From Agelaius tricolor (taxonomy: Eukaryota; Chordata; Aves; Passeriformes; Icteridae): DNA of 64,000 nt. The notes under the pieces are model-generated. The model was not told the origin of the DNA. It saw only the letters and a list, made by a program, of their open reading frames with translations, and did no database searches. The stretch spans positions 22,893,001-22,957,000 of the forward strand of contig JALJCS010000010.1 in NCBI GenBank assembly GCA_023055355.1, written 5' to 3'. A program made the translations under genes and the position numbers. The stretch's first letter is position 1. Every line of letters begins with the position of its first letter. Shown piece after piece: positions 1 to 18,297 of this stretch.

Positions 1-4116
<4,116 letters not shown>

Positions 4117-7100
4117 TTAATGATAAATATTTCTGCAAAAAATAATGTGCTGTGGGGAAAAAAAAATCAAAACCAACAGAACTGTCTCAACTCCTCATTC
4201 AGGCAAGAGTTTCCTAGGGCTGAAATCGCTGTGTAATGAAAGAATTATGTATTTATCTGTGATTCACATCCAAGCACTGAAGAAAAGAACATTTAAGCTA
4301 TCCAGAAGATAGGTAAAGATCACTGTAAATAAAAACATACTGATTATTAGCAATTAAAGTGTCATGAACTTTCTGACCACAGAGCAAGACAAGCAGCAGG
4401 TGAAAATGGTATTGAAATCTTCTTCCGAAGGAGAATCCCCATTCTCTGATTGAAGAGGCACCACTGTTACCAAATTAGGCTAAGTTACATTTGTGGAAAC
4501 ACTAACAGCATGCAAATCTCTAAAGTGAGAGAAAAATATGCTTCAATTATGAGTTCTGTATTCTCTTCCTCAATTTAGTTGGTGTGCCTCTGAAGTATTA
4601 TTGTGAAACAAATTATTAAAAGAAGAAAGAGGCACAACAGCATGCAGCTCAGGAAATGAACAGAAATAAAAGCTGTGGGAGATAAATTCAATCTCCAGGA
4701 CAAAGAGTGAATTCTGATCTGAACTCCCCTGGTATAAACGTAGGCAGTGCATTGGAGTTACACCAGCTTAAATGGGAACAGATTGTTCTATTATTTGTCT
4801 TTTTTTTCATTTTTTCCCCCTCTTACAGTATATTAATCTCTTTTACACAGTATGTCTGACTTTTAAAAAATAAGTAACTTGTTTGTACTGCTGATTCAAT
4901 TGTGATGGGTGGGTGGAGAGGAAACAGGCAATCAATTTATCCTTTACACTACAGAACTCCATTAGGATTTGCTTTGCTGTAATTTGAGCTTCAAAACTCT
5001 TTCAGTGCCCAGATCTTTCCAGGGTATTAGTGTGAAATCACTGATGCTACCTTGATTTTTTTCTAGCTGAAGATGTGGTTTTATTGCAGTTCATCTTATC
5101 CTTAGGAAGCTTTTTTGCATTCAAGTAGGTATATTGCCCTTAGCAGTGGCTTTCAATCTGTTTCTTCTAATTACTTACAATTAAAACCCATTCCACACAA
5201 GGAAGCAGAAAACCTGCATGTCACTAACAGCCATCTTCACCAGCCTTCTGAGCCTCATCAGCCAAGTTTTCATCAATTTACTTGAGTCCAAGGCTGTTTG
5301 GAGCTGCCAAACCTTGACAAGCCAAAGGAACCCGTTCATGTGCCCAGAGGCCTGTCAGAACAACCTCTTGTCCTCAATATGCTCTGTTCTCATTCATACA
5401 AACTTACATCTATTCATCTCTATCAGTGAGTCTAAGATTCAGTCCAGAACACAGGTTCAGTTGATCACTATTTATACTATTATACATAAGATTATAAAGG
5501 TCATATAAAAATATTAACATGAAAGATTACTTTTATTAATGCTAGCTCAATTACTGCAGTCATTACTTATTATTCAAATATGAGAGAAATAAGGAATTCA
5601 AGAAGAAAGTATGTTATTTATATCTGCAACATCTTTTAAAACATTTCTAAGATCTATATTGGTCTTATAAAAATCATTGTCATGGTTTCTATTAATCATT
5701 GAGCTCAAATAAAAAAAGAGGACAGAGGATGAGAATTACATTCCTAGTTTTCTAGCTCTCCAAGAACCTATTACCACTGCTGTGGCAGAACATCTTGTTT
5801 CTAAAACAAGAAAGAAACAAAACCTCTGGGTTTGCCCTACCTTTATAAGGCAGGAATTCTGAGAGGGGATGAGATTTTGTCTTTTAATGGTATGCTGGAC
5901 AATCATCTATCAGTCCAACAGCCTGCTGGTACAATGAGAGCCCAGCCAGCCTCTCTGCCATCACTGAAATGAGATTTAAAGCTTTGGGTTGATGCTGAAG
6001 AGAGCAGGAGCAGCCTTCTGGGATGGTGCAAACAGGACTGTGTGGTGTGCCCTGCACCCTCTGTGCCCTGCAGGACCCTGCCAGCCACCTGAACCAGCAG
6101 CTCCCCAGCAGCTCCATCCCAGAGGCAAAGCACAGGAGTACAACAGCCCTGTGGAGGGTTGGGATGTGAAATGTGAATTTCACCTGTGGGAACACATTTA
6201 GTCATATTTGTACTTTGGTGGTGCCTGCCCTTGCCCTCAGCACACAGCCTTTAATTGCACTTATTTAGTGATAAACATTCCTTTATGTCACCTGTACAGG
6301 AGCAGTTCTATTCACATCACAGGGAGGCTGGTGAGAAGAAACATAGGATGTTAATAGAGCTCTTTGGAGAGATAAAAAGAATAGTGCTGATATTAGCATA
6401 ACTTACATCATCAGTGTAATGGACAAATATGATCTTTGCCTACTTTAAACTACCTTTTATTAATTAACCCAATGCAGTAGAGCTAATTACTAACCATTTC
6501 TGGTTTGCCAAAGGCCTGTATTAGAGGCTTAGCCACATTTATTCCCTTGAAACTGTTTCCTTTTAAAGATTTTACAAAGTTGAAGGTCACTTCTTCTATC
6601 TACTTGTCTTATGAATGCAAACACTTTTTCTTCTCCCAACAATGCACAAAATGCAAGTCAAACAAACCATGTCAGCTTTTAATGATATTCATAAATTCAG
6701 AATTAAATCTTTTTTATTCCTTAGTCTATTTGCTTTAATTAACAGCAACTGCATTGATCTTGTTTTTGGTCAGATAACTAACCCTTCTAAGAGCTTATGA
6801 AACAAATTTCTTTGCAACTCTAATAATTACCATAATCCCATTTTAGCTGAGCAGTTGTGTCTTCATTAGAAGCAAAATTTTTCCTAATTGTGAGAGAACT
6901 CAAAATTAAGAAATAGCTACAATTAAAATTAATCAAGGCATGGATAAGTCACAGATTGTTGCATTTGTGAACTGTCCTAGATCCTCATGTTGAAGGATTT
7001 AAACACATGCAGTTTAAAATATAAATTAATGTTTGCATTCTACTAGAAACAAACACTTTCAGCAAAAAATGCAGTGGTATCACAGAACATTTCATAGACA

Positions 7101-8736
7101 AAAATTTGCATCAGGCAGCCCCTGACCTATTTGCAATTGAAGCGAACAAACAGCTCAACTCAATTTTTGCAAGCAATGTAAATGAGACACTTGAAAATTT
7201 ATGGATTTGCCTAAGAATGCTTGTGACAGACCAGGTACTCTGATCTTCCCCATTTATTTATATATTATATATCACAGTGAAAAATTATTATTAAAAAAAA
7301 TAACTGAAGCAAATAAATTTTTCCCTCATTGAGCCAAGCTGGAAAATGCACACCTTAGCCATCTAAGTGAGCAATATGCAGAGCCTGCACAAAAGCCTTC
7401 CCTGTCCTTGGATGAAACATTCACCTCCAAAACCGCGAGTGTGCTTCCTTTGAAATCAAAGGACAAACTGCACAGACATTATGGGGGAGAAATTCGGGCC
7501 TTTGATGGGAATGATGAAGAAATAACAATGGCAAAATTACTTGAGTGGGAAGGCTGAAGGAGCTCTATACATTTGATGTTACACTTGACTGGAAATAAAC
7601 CCAGTGTACTTTCAATAAGCACCTCTGAGATTTTGTTATAGTCAGCACAGTACATTCAGCACTACCCTTGATTCTTCCCAAGTAAAGAGGAAGGAAAGGG
7701 AACCATCACAGAGAGAAAGAAAAAAGGAGCACAGCCCTTAAATATCAAGACTGTATATACACATAATTTTCAGACAAGCACTCAGTCCCCAAAACTCAGT
7801 AATGCTGTAACAAAAATCACATGAAATTTTGAAAGACTATCTTTCAATAAAGCATTGTCTTAAATATTGTATCAAATTCATTTCATTTCAGCATGTTTTC
7901 CTATTTGCAGTCAGCAGCTATTTAATTTATAATTAACAAAATTTAACATTAAAACAGATGACTTCATATAATGGGTATACAAGTCTGATGAAACTCATGG
8001 TGTTGCTGTAATAAGACTATATTTTGCTTTAGTAAAATGGTGGCTTTCCACTAAACTCAATAGATCGAGGCCAATTGCAACAACATGGATTTCAGCCCTG
8101 CTGTGCTGAGCTGTAAATCTGGGAAACTCCTTGCCAAAGGTTTTTTTTGATACAAGAAATGGCTTCAAGGGGAGACCAGACAATCGTTTCCAAGAGAAAT
8201 TTAGCAATGCAACCAGGCAGACAATATGTAACAGCCTCAGAGCTTTACCAAGGGGAAAACTAATGAAGAACTGAGAGCATCAGCAAAAATATCGCAAAAG
8301 CACATCCCACTCTTTTTTTGCCCTGGACGTTTTTTTGGTGGTAAAATAGTGGGCTAGGTGTCCTTAACTAAAGAAAGAAAAAGAGCTACCAGAACCAGAG
8401 GAAAAGAGAAAAAGTGTGCAAAAGCAATATTACAATGGGCTGAAAAAGAATCAGCAGTCCAGACCTGTGGTTTTCATCAGCAGACATTTCTTCCCCATCA
8501 CCACACATTCCAAATTCTCTTTTCCTCTTTCAACTATAGAAAATTGACCAAAAACTTACACAAGACCAAAAAGTCTTGTGACATTCTTTATTTTTTTTTA
8601 AGTCATCTATGTTTTCTTTCCTAAATTTATTTTGTTGTGAGAACACTTGGAGTACAAAGAGAACAAGAATAATGTGAACAGACAATTCCTCTTTTCCATG
8701 ATGGAAATCAGCTAGTCTATCCTACTGAATTGATGC

Positions 8737-8778
8737 AAAAAAACAAAAACAAACAAACAAACAAACAAAAATCAAAAA
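8737..8778 (+). repeat. (AAAC)n simple repeat
   Basis: Run of AAAC units within an A-rich stretch, seen directly. Likely a length-variable microsatellite. Confidence 0.9.
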
Positions 8779-11700
8779 CCCTCAATAGTTTATAACAAAG
8801 GTAGGTTTATCTTCATTGTGAGATTTGCAAAACTTGATGAAAGAACTTTTAAAGTATATTATTATTTGCACTGTTGTTCACCTTGGTTCTCAGACCCTGC
8901 ACCTGCATACCACTGTGAGACCAGCATTTAAAAGATGTGAACACTGATGCCAACAGCCCTCAGGCATGTGAGTAGCCCAGAACTGTGGAAGAGGTTGTGC
9001 TGGGACTGGCACTAGTGAAGGAAAAGCCTGTTATCTGTGCCTTAGATAAAAGGCATTTTTTTAAGGTTTGCTTGCTTTGTTGTTAGAACACCTACATTTT
9101 TAATATAGGTAAATGTGCTGACAGTTTGGCTTAGCATCAGCAGAAAAGGTTTTATATAAATAAATTTGAAAAAGAAAAAAGGGAAACAAATAAACCATCC
9201 TGTACAGACAGCTGTTCCATTTAGAATTCATCATTTTACAAAGCAAAAGCAGAAAAGCCATCTGCAGAAATCAAACAAAGAAAGATACGATATTATATTA
9301 TGCTTGCATCCCCATATCTGGCCTTTAATTTACCGTGGCATTGCACATCCCATGGATTTTTACTCTAGAGGAAGAGCAACGGGAGAGAACTCTATTCAAG
9401 TTCCTCCCAAACTCGATTCCACACTCAAGCAGGATTTCAAAAGCTAATAAATTAGCCCCTTACCTACTTTCAAACTTCATTCTTTCTCCAGAGGGGCCTC
9501 ATTCAGGACAAATCCCCTCTCTCACGCTAGTAAGAAGTCCCTACACTCATAGGGACAAAGTTAACTTTCTCCAATTTCAGCACCTTTCCGCATGTAGAAG
9601 GCACTGCAGTCACAGGAAGGTGTTCACCCTGCTCAAACCAATGTTTAACCTACCTTCAGCAGGATTTACTGAATGATACTGATGAATCTGAAGCATCTGT
9701 CTTTATTTTGCCCTGAAACACAGCACTTTTACAGACTAGTGAACACTTCATGGGCCTGGATTGTCATTTTCTGCAGCTGGTATTGCATGTATGAAACAAG
9801 GACAGGGAAAACACAACTAAGGAAGGGCAAGCAAAAACAATTGATGGCATTATCCAAATAACCTGAGCTTTCTTCTTCATTCTCATTAAAGAAACACAAA
9901 GCCTAGAAAACCACCCCCTCCTCAGAGATAGCATTTTCCACTGTAACTGCCTATTTTTTCTGGAATTTGCTTTGTACAAATATTTTCTTGTTGTCTATCA
10001 CAGAGCAAGAGCATCTGACAGTGTGAAGATCATATCCCAGTCCAAAAGCAGGAAACTGTGATACATGGTTTTTTACACTTCATTGTCAATCAGCCCTTGA
10101 GCTATTGGAGAGAAGCTCTGCCATTACCTGTATTATTCAGCTGCTTAAAACCTTAAAATAGATATGAGGAGATGAGGGAATGTTCCTCAGAATTACAGGG
10201 ATTTTAATTCCAACACCCAGGCTTTAGATGCCTGTGGGTTTGGATTTTTTAAGTCTTGCTCTGCTTTTCTGCATCCTGTCCTTCCATTTTAAAACCTGTG
10301 TGATATTGAAAGGATTTCCAAGACCACACTTCAAAATGCTGCCTACAAGGGTGTAATTCCAGTAATTTAGTTCCATTACTTAGCATGTCTAATTTGTGAT
10401 ATAGGTGCATACTTTAGGGAACCACCCAGGAGACTGTTCAACTCTCCCAGAACATCATGTCCTTCTCTATTTCTAATACTATTTTCTTCACTGTATAGTG
10501 ATCATTACAAGGCATTAAGTCATTAAGAAACATTTTTCCCTTTTTCGTTTCCCACCATGTAATATAGCTTGGATTTAAGATATCTTCTCCATTCCATTTC
10601 CACATCCATTTTACATTCCCCAAACCCCATTCTGCTTTGGGTTGTAAAGAGGAAGTAAAAAAAAAACTTAAAATTTCTCTAAGGGCAATATAATGAAAAA
10701 GAAAGACACATTTCTAAGAACATCCTAATGTTTGCTGAACAAGCACAAAGCAAAGTGTTTTACAAAGTATCTAGTACAAGAAAGGGAAACTTTTTGAAAA
10801 CTTTTTCCCATTTTCCTTAATTAATATAGAAATTAGAAGAAGACATGAAGCTTCAGTAGCCCTGAGCTATTTGTTCACTGAATCCTAAAACAGGCAAAAG
10901 AGATAAAAGATAGGGGGAAAATTTTCACTCACAGGACTGAAGTCACCTATTTAAGGTGAGACAAAACATCAGAAGAACTACTTATCTGGACCATCAGATC
11001 CCTATAGCTAGCCAGGACAGTCTCTCCTGCAGCATTTGAAGAGAAAAAAATCTAGATCTGGGTATTCCAGCATCTGAAGGTGTGCAGTCCAAACACTTTG
11101 GTTTGGCTGAGGATGGAGACGTAGTTGGGCAATTCTCAAACCAAACTTGGGATTTATGCAAAATCAGAAACATTTTGAAAAAGGACACAACATCCCCTCT
11201 TATGTCTTCAGCTCATTCCAGCTTTGATCATCATCCATATTCAAGAAATGTGATGTAAAAACATCCCACTCATTGCTATAAAAGCAAGAAGGGAAAACAT
11301 AAGAGGATTTCCTGCAAAGAGAAAATAATATGCACTATAAAATAATTGTCCTTTCTGCAGAGAAGGCACTAAATACTGAAAATAGGAAAAATTATAGAGG
11401 ATGAAAAGGATGGATGCCAAATTGGGGGCTGAGGTTTTCTTAATTATTCTTTCACAATGCACTGCAGATATTTATGTGGGGTTAAATGCAATACCAAATG
11501 CTTGATTTTCTTAATCCCAGCCTGGGACTCTAACCCAAAAAATTAAAATTCATTGTCCATAATTAGCCAGAGTATTTTTTCACTTGCATGGCCAAGCTAG
11601 GGGGTGAAAGGATCATATGAAATTTGGCTTCTGCTGCAAGGCATACACTAAATCTAAGAGGAGAGTTAAGAAATATAAAAAAGCCACTGTGCTTTTATCG

Positions 11701-14359
11701 GATTTATCCTAACACCCTTCACCTGCAACAGTAATTAATTTCCCAAAGGCCCATTTTGACAGTACAACACAAGAAGCAATGTTAAATTCAGCACTAAAAG
11801 TAAAGGAAGAAAAAGTAAAAAAAAAATCCTTTCTTAGAAGTAAAAATTGATAATAAAATATAATAGAATCTACAAAGGAAATAGGCATAAATAAGATTTT
11901 AAAAGGTCAGGTCTATTTAGCAAGGAAAAAGAACACTTTAAGCTAATTTATTTAGAAAGTACTATGAAGAATTTTCACAGATAAAACATGCGTATGGTTA
12001 AAAGAATAGGGACTAAGCACACTATTTGTGCTCCACAACTGAAGCAGTTGAGGGAAGCCAACTCATGAATCAACTCATGTATTTCTCCCTAAGGAGGTAA
12101 AACTGTAAACGCCAATCTCATCACAGTGATTATTATGGATACCACATGCCCCTCTCTCCATTTGGATTTGCTGGGAGAATTGGAATATGCAGATGAATCT
12201 TGGTTTAATGAGGACAGTAGCATCAGTGTGCCCGTGTCTGCTTGCTGATGCTACAGAGATGGGACCCTGCCAGGATTCAGAAGAAAATATCTGAAGTCAG
12301 GTTTGCGCTCCTTGTGGCACATCACTGGAATTCCCAGGATGTCCTGCAAGATGTGCCATCCGTCCATCTGCTAAGGTGAATTCAGCGGGAATATTTTTTC
12401 CCTCCCCCTCTCCCCCAGGTCACTTAAGGGAAGTGAAGTCCCTGGTGTTGTCCTTGACAAGTACCGTCAGTATTTGCTACAGCAAGGGCAAGGTGCCAGC
12501 CAAGTAAAAATAGGACAACCCAGGCAGAGCTTCATCAGCGCAAAATCAACATGAGCTGCAGCAATCAGATTAAAGTACCTCAGCAGCTGTAGGCAGGGAG
12601 AGCAACACATCCATTATCTATGCAAACTTGTGAACCTGAGCCTAAAGAAAAGCAGGATCTGGCTACCCTCATAGCTCCTTTATGGATAATGACAGGCTTA
12701 ACACATAACAGGCTTTCCTAATCCAAAGACAACCCAGTCTAATGTATTCAAGTGCAAATCATGTATAGAATTTATGACAAAAAAATAATGGGCATACAAC
12801 TCCGTGCTTCTCCATCTGCTTCAGCCTCACCTCTGTCCAGGGAAACTCTCACCATAAAGTCCATCACTTCAAGGGATTTCCGTTCTGGCAGGATTGACAG
12901 AATCATGAAATTTCAGACTTCTTAAGAGAGTTTTCTCTGTCACCGGGCAACAAAAATACCTCATCCTTTGTGATGGGGGATGAGGAGTCAAAAACATGAA
13001 TGGAAACAATGTCATCATTATGGGTGTGTTCCAAGAGGACTCCCTCCAAAAGCCTGGTGAATGCAAACATTTGACCAGCACCACCTTCAGGGGCAAAAGA
13101 GAGTACTCCCATATGAAGAGCCAATTCAAAGGAAAAAGAGACCACTTCTCTACTCACAACAGCTCTTCAGCACAAGTTACCCCAATAGCAATGCCTCCTA
13201 AGCACTTTTCCTTATAGACTTTGCAGGAGGTGGTAGGGGAAACCGCACCACATCTCACCTGTTTGTGTACACACAGAGTGCAAGAACTCCTGCAAATGGA
13301 ATTTTCTTCTTGACACTATAAAACTGCAAAGCAGTCTGTCCCACTGCATTCAAGAAGTGCATGAGATTAATCAAGCCATGCCTTCAGGCTCCAGGGAACA
13401 CTGCAGCCCATGCTGCTGTATTCCAAGGGGTCCATCTGTGGTAAGAGCAGCCAGCCCTGCTCAGCCCAAAGGGAGCATCTGTGCCGTGTGATGAAGGGCT
13501 GGGAATCCACTGCATTTCTGGACTGAGGTTTAATGATTTTCTGGCACATTTTCCTAATAACCATGGTAACTCTTGAGCTGCAATATCTCTTGAGCCCACA
13601 TTCCTGCATCTATTCTCTGAACAGGATGCCAACCACAGCAAAACCAACTCAGCTTCAGGACTGGAGCTAGTATTTCTAGTTACAAAATCTGGCATTCGAG
13701 CCAATTGCTGAATGGGAAATCCCAGAGCTTCTCAACTCTGTGGCCAAATTCTCAGCATCTGCATATTTGTTTTCCTACCCATTTCATTTATTTTTAAATG
13801 AGAGGCTGACTGAATTTTCCCCAGGCTATGCCTTCCATTGTTGGCCCACACACAGACAGACCCACACGCCCACTATTTCCACTGACACAAAGGAAGAGAA
13901 AACACAGTGCAGAACGTATTAGTACTTAGCAAAATGCACACTGAGATTCAGATGTATTTTTAGATCAGCATAGCTATGATGCTATATATTTTGTTTTTGA
14001 ACAACAGAGGTACAGAGAGCTGCATACAATGAAAACAATGTTTTAGAAACAGTGAGGGACTTTGGACTTCCTAGTCCTAAGTTTATCATCTCCCTCCAGA
14101 CTTGCTTCAGATCAACAGTGCCTCTCCTTCAATTTCCTTACTCTGACAGTGCCACAGCAAAAATGCTGATGAAATAAGTTCAAAAGCATCCCACTGAACC
14201 CTTTGCCAGCTTCCAGCCATCTGTGGCTTATGAATTCATGAACGCCTTACTACCTTTTCCCTTTACATTTGACCTCTACAGCATCTAACAACATCCAATT
14301 TGATGTGGTGTAACATTTGAACTTGTGAGAAACTGCACATTCTTGTTTATTATTCACCC

Positions 14360-14470
14360 CTTCATGCTGCTCCTCATCACACAACCCTGCCCAGCTCTCT
14401 CTTCTCCAGGCTGAAGAGTCCAAGCCTATTTCATCTCTCCTTGCAGAGAAGAGTTTGTAGCACACCAAGA
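14360..14470 (-). mobile_element. Short CR1 LINE ORF2 remnant
   Basis: On the minus strand one frame reads GLFSLEKRELGRV, matching the CR1 reverse transcriptase C-terminal motif GLFSLEKRRLRGDL. On the plus strand the corresponding text CTTCTCCAGGCTGAAGAGTC is the familiar avian CR1 phrase. The edges are uncertain. It could be an independent old insertion or part of the older copy that the 15425-16588 element disrupted. Confidence 0.6.
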
Positions 14471-15293
14471 AACAGAGTGTCAGTTTTAGAAACAGCCATG
14501 AGGGCTGAATGACAGACTTACAGACTGTGCAGTGAGAGCTGCACACAGCACCTGCTCTGAGTGGCCCAGAGAGAACACACTTCCTGCAAAGGGCTGGTCA
14601 GGCCAAGAAGGTGGTCAATGAATACATCCAACTGGATTTGCATTTCATCTTTTAGAAACTAAAATAGAGGGTTCTGAAGGGATCCATACAGAGCTGGTAT
14701 CTCGATTTATTAGGGGGAAGATGCTTCTGTAGTTCTCCAGTGCCTCAGTCCCTGCCTTCTCTAAACTTCTCACCCTCACCATTTACACCACATCTGAAAG
14801 GGAGACAGGCACCTCCAAGAAGTCAGAGAACCTCAAGAAAACAGAGGGACAAGTAGAAGGGAATCAGGTTATTTTTCGTCAAAGAAAATAATATCACTAA
14901 CCATAATGGAGTTCAACCACTATTCTAGACATCATGAAATTTGCAAAGAAGATATCCCTAAAAAACCCAGAGCAATAAATTCTGCAATCACATAACTTTC
15001 TTCTGAGTTGTAAAAATGAATCATGTGTTTTCTAGAAGCAAAAAGAGCAAATCATGATATATGAATAGGATCTGCTGCTCCTTCTCTGCCATTTCATATA
15101 TAACTGTACCTATCTATATATATCAGGTTATTAAAAAAAAAAACCAACATAACTTTGGGCTACACAGTCCCTACTCACAGCTGCAGCACTGGCTTAGATT
15201 GTCTAAGAGATACATCTACTAAAATAAGCTTTCTCACAGGTCTGAGACTTCATGACCTGAATTCCTGAAAGAGTTTTCCCATGATTTTCATGG

Positions 15294-15330
15294 ATTTTTT
15301 GGTGTTTTGTTTTTTGTTTTTTTTCTTTTC
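15294..15330 (+). repeat. T-rich tract
   Basis: T-runs interrupted by G and C, about 95 bp below the 3' end of the chimeric CR1. Confidence 0.8.
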
Positions 15331-15424
15331 ATTTATGCACTGTTATTGTTGACATTTCAGAACTCCCAAAGCAAGAACAAGGCACAGCTGTTCCAGCTGC
15401 AGGAAAAGCCTCAGCAAATGCAAC

Positions 15425-16588
15425 AGAGCTGGAAGGAACCTGGAAGATCACTCAGTCCATGCTCACACCCCAAGGCAGGATCACCCACATCCATGTTCAT
15501 TATTTTTCACAGACTCATCTATCTTTTCCTAAAGCCTCCCAGTGACAGAGAGTTGACAGTCACCTCAGGCAGTCTGTGCCACACAGCTCTCCTATACATC
15601 CTGGGCAGAAAGGATGATTGTTCCCTTCAGTGCTGCAGCAGCCTTTGAGCACCTAAGACCATTATGCTGCCTCCCCTCAGCAATCTCTTCTGGTTAAAGA
15701 ACTCAGTCAATCTGAGCTCTGTCAGCCTTGGTGCTGTGACCACTTCCCTGGGGAGCCTGTTCCAGTGCCCAAAAACCCTCTGGGTGAAGAACTTTTTTTC
15801 TAACTTCCAACCTAAACCTCCTCTGATGTAACTGCAGGCCATTCCCTCAGGTCACCACAGAGAAGAGATCAGTGCTGGCTTCCCTCTTCCCCTCACTAGA
15901 AGTTGTAACTGAGGGAGGTCTCCCAACAGTCTCTTTTTCTCCATGCTGAACAGGCCAAGTGCCCTCAGCTGCTTCTCACACAGCTTCCCTTCAATGCCTT
16001 TCACCATCTTCATTGCCCCCTTTGGATGCTCTCTATCAGTTTAGTATCTTTCTCACATTGCAGTGGCCACAGGGGTACCCAGAGCAGAGCAGGACAATCC
16101 CCTCCCTTGCCCAGCTGGGGATGCTGTGCCTGATGCCCCCAGGACAGGGTTGTCCCTCCTGGCTGCCAGGGCACTGCTGACTCGTATTTAATTTGCCATC
16201 AGCCAGGATCCCCCCAGGACTCCCTTTCTGGTCTCCAGCATCTCATTCCCCAGTCTGTCCATACATCCAGGGCTGCCCCATCCCAGGTGCAGAATCCAGC
16301 ATTTCCCCTTGTTGAACTTCAGACAGTTGGTGATTGCCCAGCCCTCTCATTTGTCAAGGCTCTCTGCAGGGCCTCTCTGCCTTTCAGGGGGTCAACAGCT
16401 CCTCCCAGTTTTGTACCATGTGTGAGCTTGCTCAGTATCCCTTCCAGTCCTATGTCCAAATAATTGATGAAGATGTTGAAGAGCACAGGGCCAGGATGCC
16501 ACTGGATTTCCTGGCCACCTGGGCACTCTCTGGCTGGTCCAGCCTCTGTCAGTCAGCACCCTCAGGTCCTTCATTACATCACACATAA
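15425..16588 (-). mobile_element. CR1 LINE fragment(s), ORF2 C-terminal half plus 3' UTR, apparently chimeric
   Basis: Read on the minus strand, degraded CR1 reverse transcriptase motifs appear in several frames. They include the region matching LFNIFI..LD, then KLGGAVD, LFSxEKxRLxGDL, and FFTQRVFGHWNRLPREVV near 15700-15800, followed by a 3' UTR ending near 15425 (ACTGAGTGATCTTCCAGG). Stops and frameshifts show that it is dead. At about 16490 the order breaks. The 16490-16588 stretch encodes [12 protein letters not shown] and [10 protein letters not shown] in mixed frames. In intact CR1 that part lies downstream of LFNIFI, yet here it is joined upstream of it. The element is in sense with the host gene. 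Confidence 0.8.
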
Positions 16589-18125
16589 CTTTTTTTTGTC
16601 TGTGTGATTGATATATTTAACAAGAAAGGTGGCATTATGTAAAACAATCCCACTCTTATTATGTTTGGATCATTGCCCTAAATAATTTTATGGTATGAGC
16701 ACAGACTAATGCCTGTCATCCTTGGGACAACAAAGATAAGGAAGATATTTTCAGTAGCACCACCAAGTTGCACTTAGCCTTGACTTGGTGACAGTGAAGG
16801 CACTGGAGATGTCCCACAGCACCTCTGCACCATACCAGAAGAGTTCTCTTTTGTTTCTACATACAGTCACACAAAGTGCTTTTAAATGCTTCATTCAAAT
16901 AATCCGTTCCTCCAAGAAAAGATGACATTTTGCTTCCTTTTGTAAAATTAGCTGCATCTTTTTCCATTCTATCTTGGAGTGACAGAATTCCATCTACCTT
17001 TTCAGGCACACCAAGTATGAAATTCACATTCCCCTGAATTCAACCATCATTAAATGTGGAAAGAGCCAAGATCAGCCAAGTAATTTCTCCAAAAAAATGA
17101 ACAAAAATGAACATACAAAGATGAGCACAGAGGTCTTGCATCACAAACGTTTTGCCCACTTATCAAAAGACTGCATCTCCAGCAGACTGATCCCTCCTAT
17201 AGGAAGGAATAATGGAAATCAGCCATCAACTTCATCTAAGTAACATGTCTGAAAAAACATTAAATGCTTACAGTCCTAATGCATTTCCAAAATATCTTTA
17301 TTACTCCCCTAACTATTTGAAGCACATGAAATTTCCAGCACTTTCATTTCTACTTTTCAGAACAAAACAACCCAAAAACAGAAACAAAAAAAACCCCACA
17401 GAACTTCCTACTCCACATACTAACTTCAAAGTACACATTTGCATAAATGATTCAGAAATATTTAGACACTAAAAATCCATAAGAAGCAGAAGAGATTATA
17501 AAATGCTTTAAAAAAAATTGGTTTCTTATTTCCTCTCTGCTGTTTATGGGAAAATCTGGGGTTCTTGTCAGGTTTCATCTCAGGAGGGATGTGGATCACT
17601 ATTTAAACTGAAATGTTTCTCTGGCAGATGCAGGCATTCCATCATTATATTGTCCCACTAAATGGGCAGTATTGCACATGAGATGTACCATATCCTCATC
17701 ATGAACGTGCTGTAATGGCTAACAAGAAAAATTGTAGATGATTTATTTAAGCAGAACCAACTTATATATTAAGGGTATGACATGTTCTGATGAATCAACT
17801 AATTTTTCCTTCTCTTTCATTTCCTCTAGAACTTCAAAGCAATCAAATGTTGTTTATGCATAAAACTTAATCCTTTCACCAATCTATAGTTTGATTGAAT
17901 TTGCATACTCTATTTCCTACAAGTCAATGTGAAGAGAGCCTCATGTAATTGAAACCATTTCCCCTCCAGTCCTCCTATCCTTGTTGCAGTATTTTCTATT
18001 AGTAGCTCTATTATGCCTAATATCTGTAATGTTGGCAGATCAGAATTTTCACTTAATGCAACCTGTATTTATAAACCACTAGGATGAAAAAAGAACAAAT
18101 ACAAGAAAGAGGAAATAATAATTAC

Positions 18126-18297
18126 CTGTCTTTGATGCCACACAGATCAATGTGTAAATCACTGAAATTCCCCAGGGAGCCTTGCTGAACTAAAATGAGG
18201 TCCTTGGGCTGGTTATCAATAAAGATGAGCCTCATACAGCCTTGAAAAGCAGTAATGGGATTTAAACACTGGGAATCGGTGAAATTGTCAGGGCACC
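18126..18297 (-). CDS. CNTNAP5: CNTNAP5-like exon (inferred exon 10): end of laminin G2
   Basis: 172 bp, entered at phase 1 and left after two bases of an Arg codon. The acceptor is CTTTTTCCCACAG and the donor GTAATT. The peptide starts [18 protein letters not shown], then [19 protein letters not shown], then [19 protein letters not shown]. This is nearly identical to the CNTNAP5 sequence I recall. It carries four cysteines, including the laminin G2 pair (QGC and DLC), and two N-glycosylation sequons (NFT, NFS). It leads into the EGF-like module of the next exon. Confidence 0.97.

Noticed and set aside
5884..6205. Overlapping open frames on both strands in a GC-richer patch, with a GTTGGACTGATAGATGAT phrase similar to a CR1 3' end
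   Set aside because: The similarity is short and the rest does not match CR1. Open frames in several phases reflect composition. Not annotated as an element.
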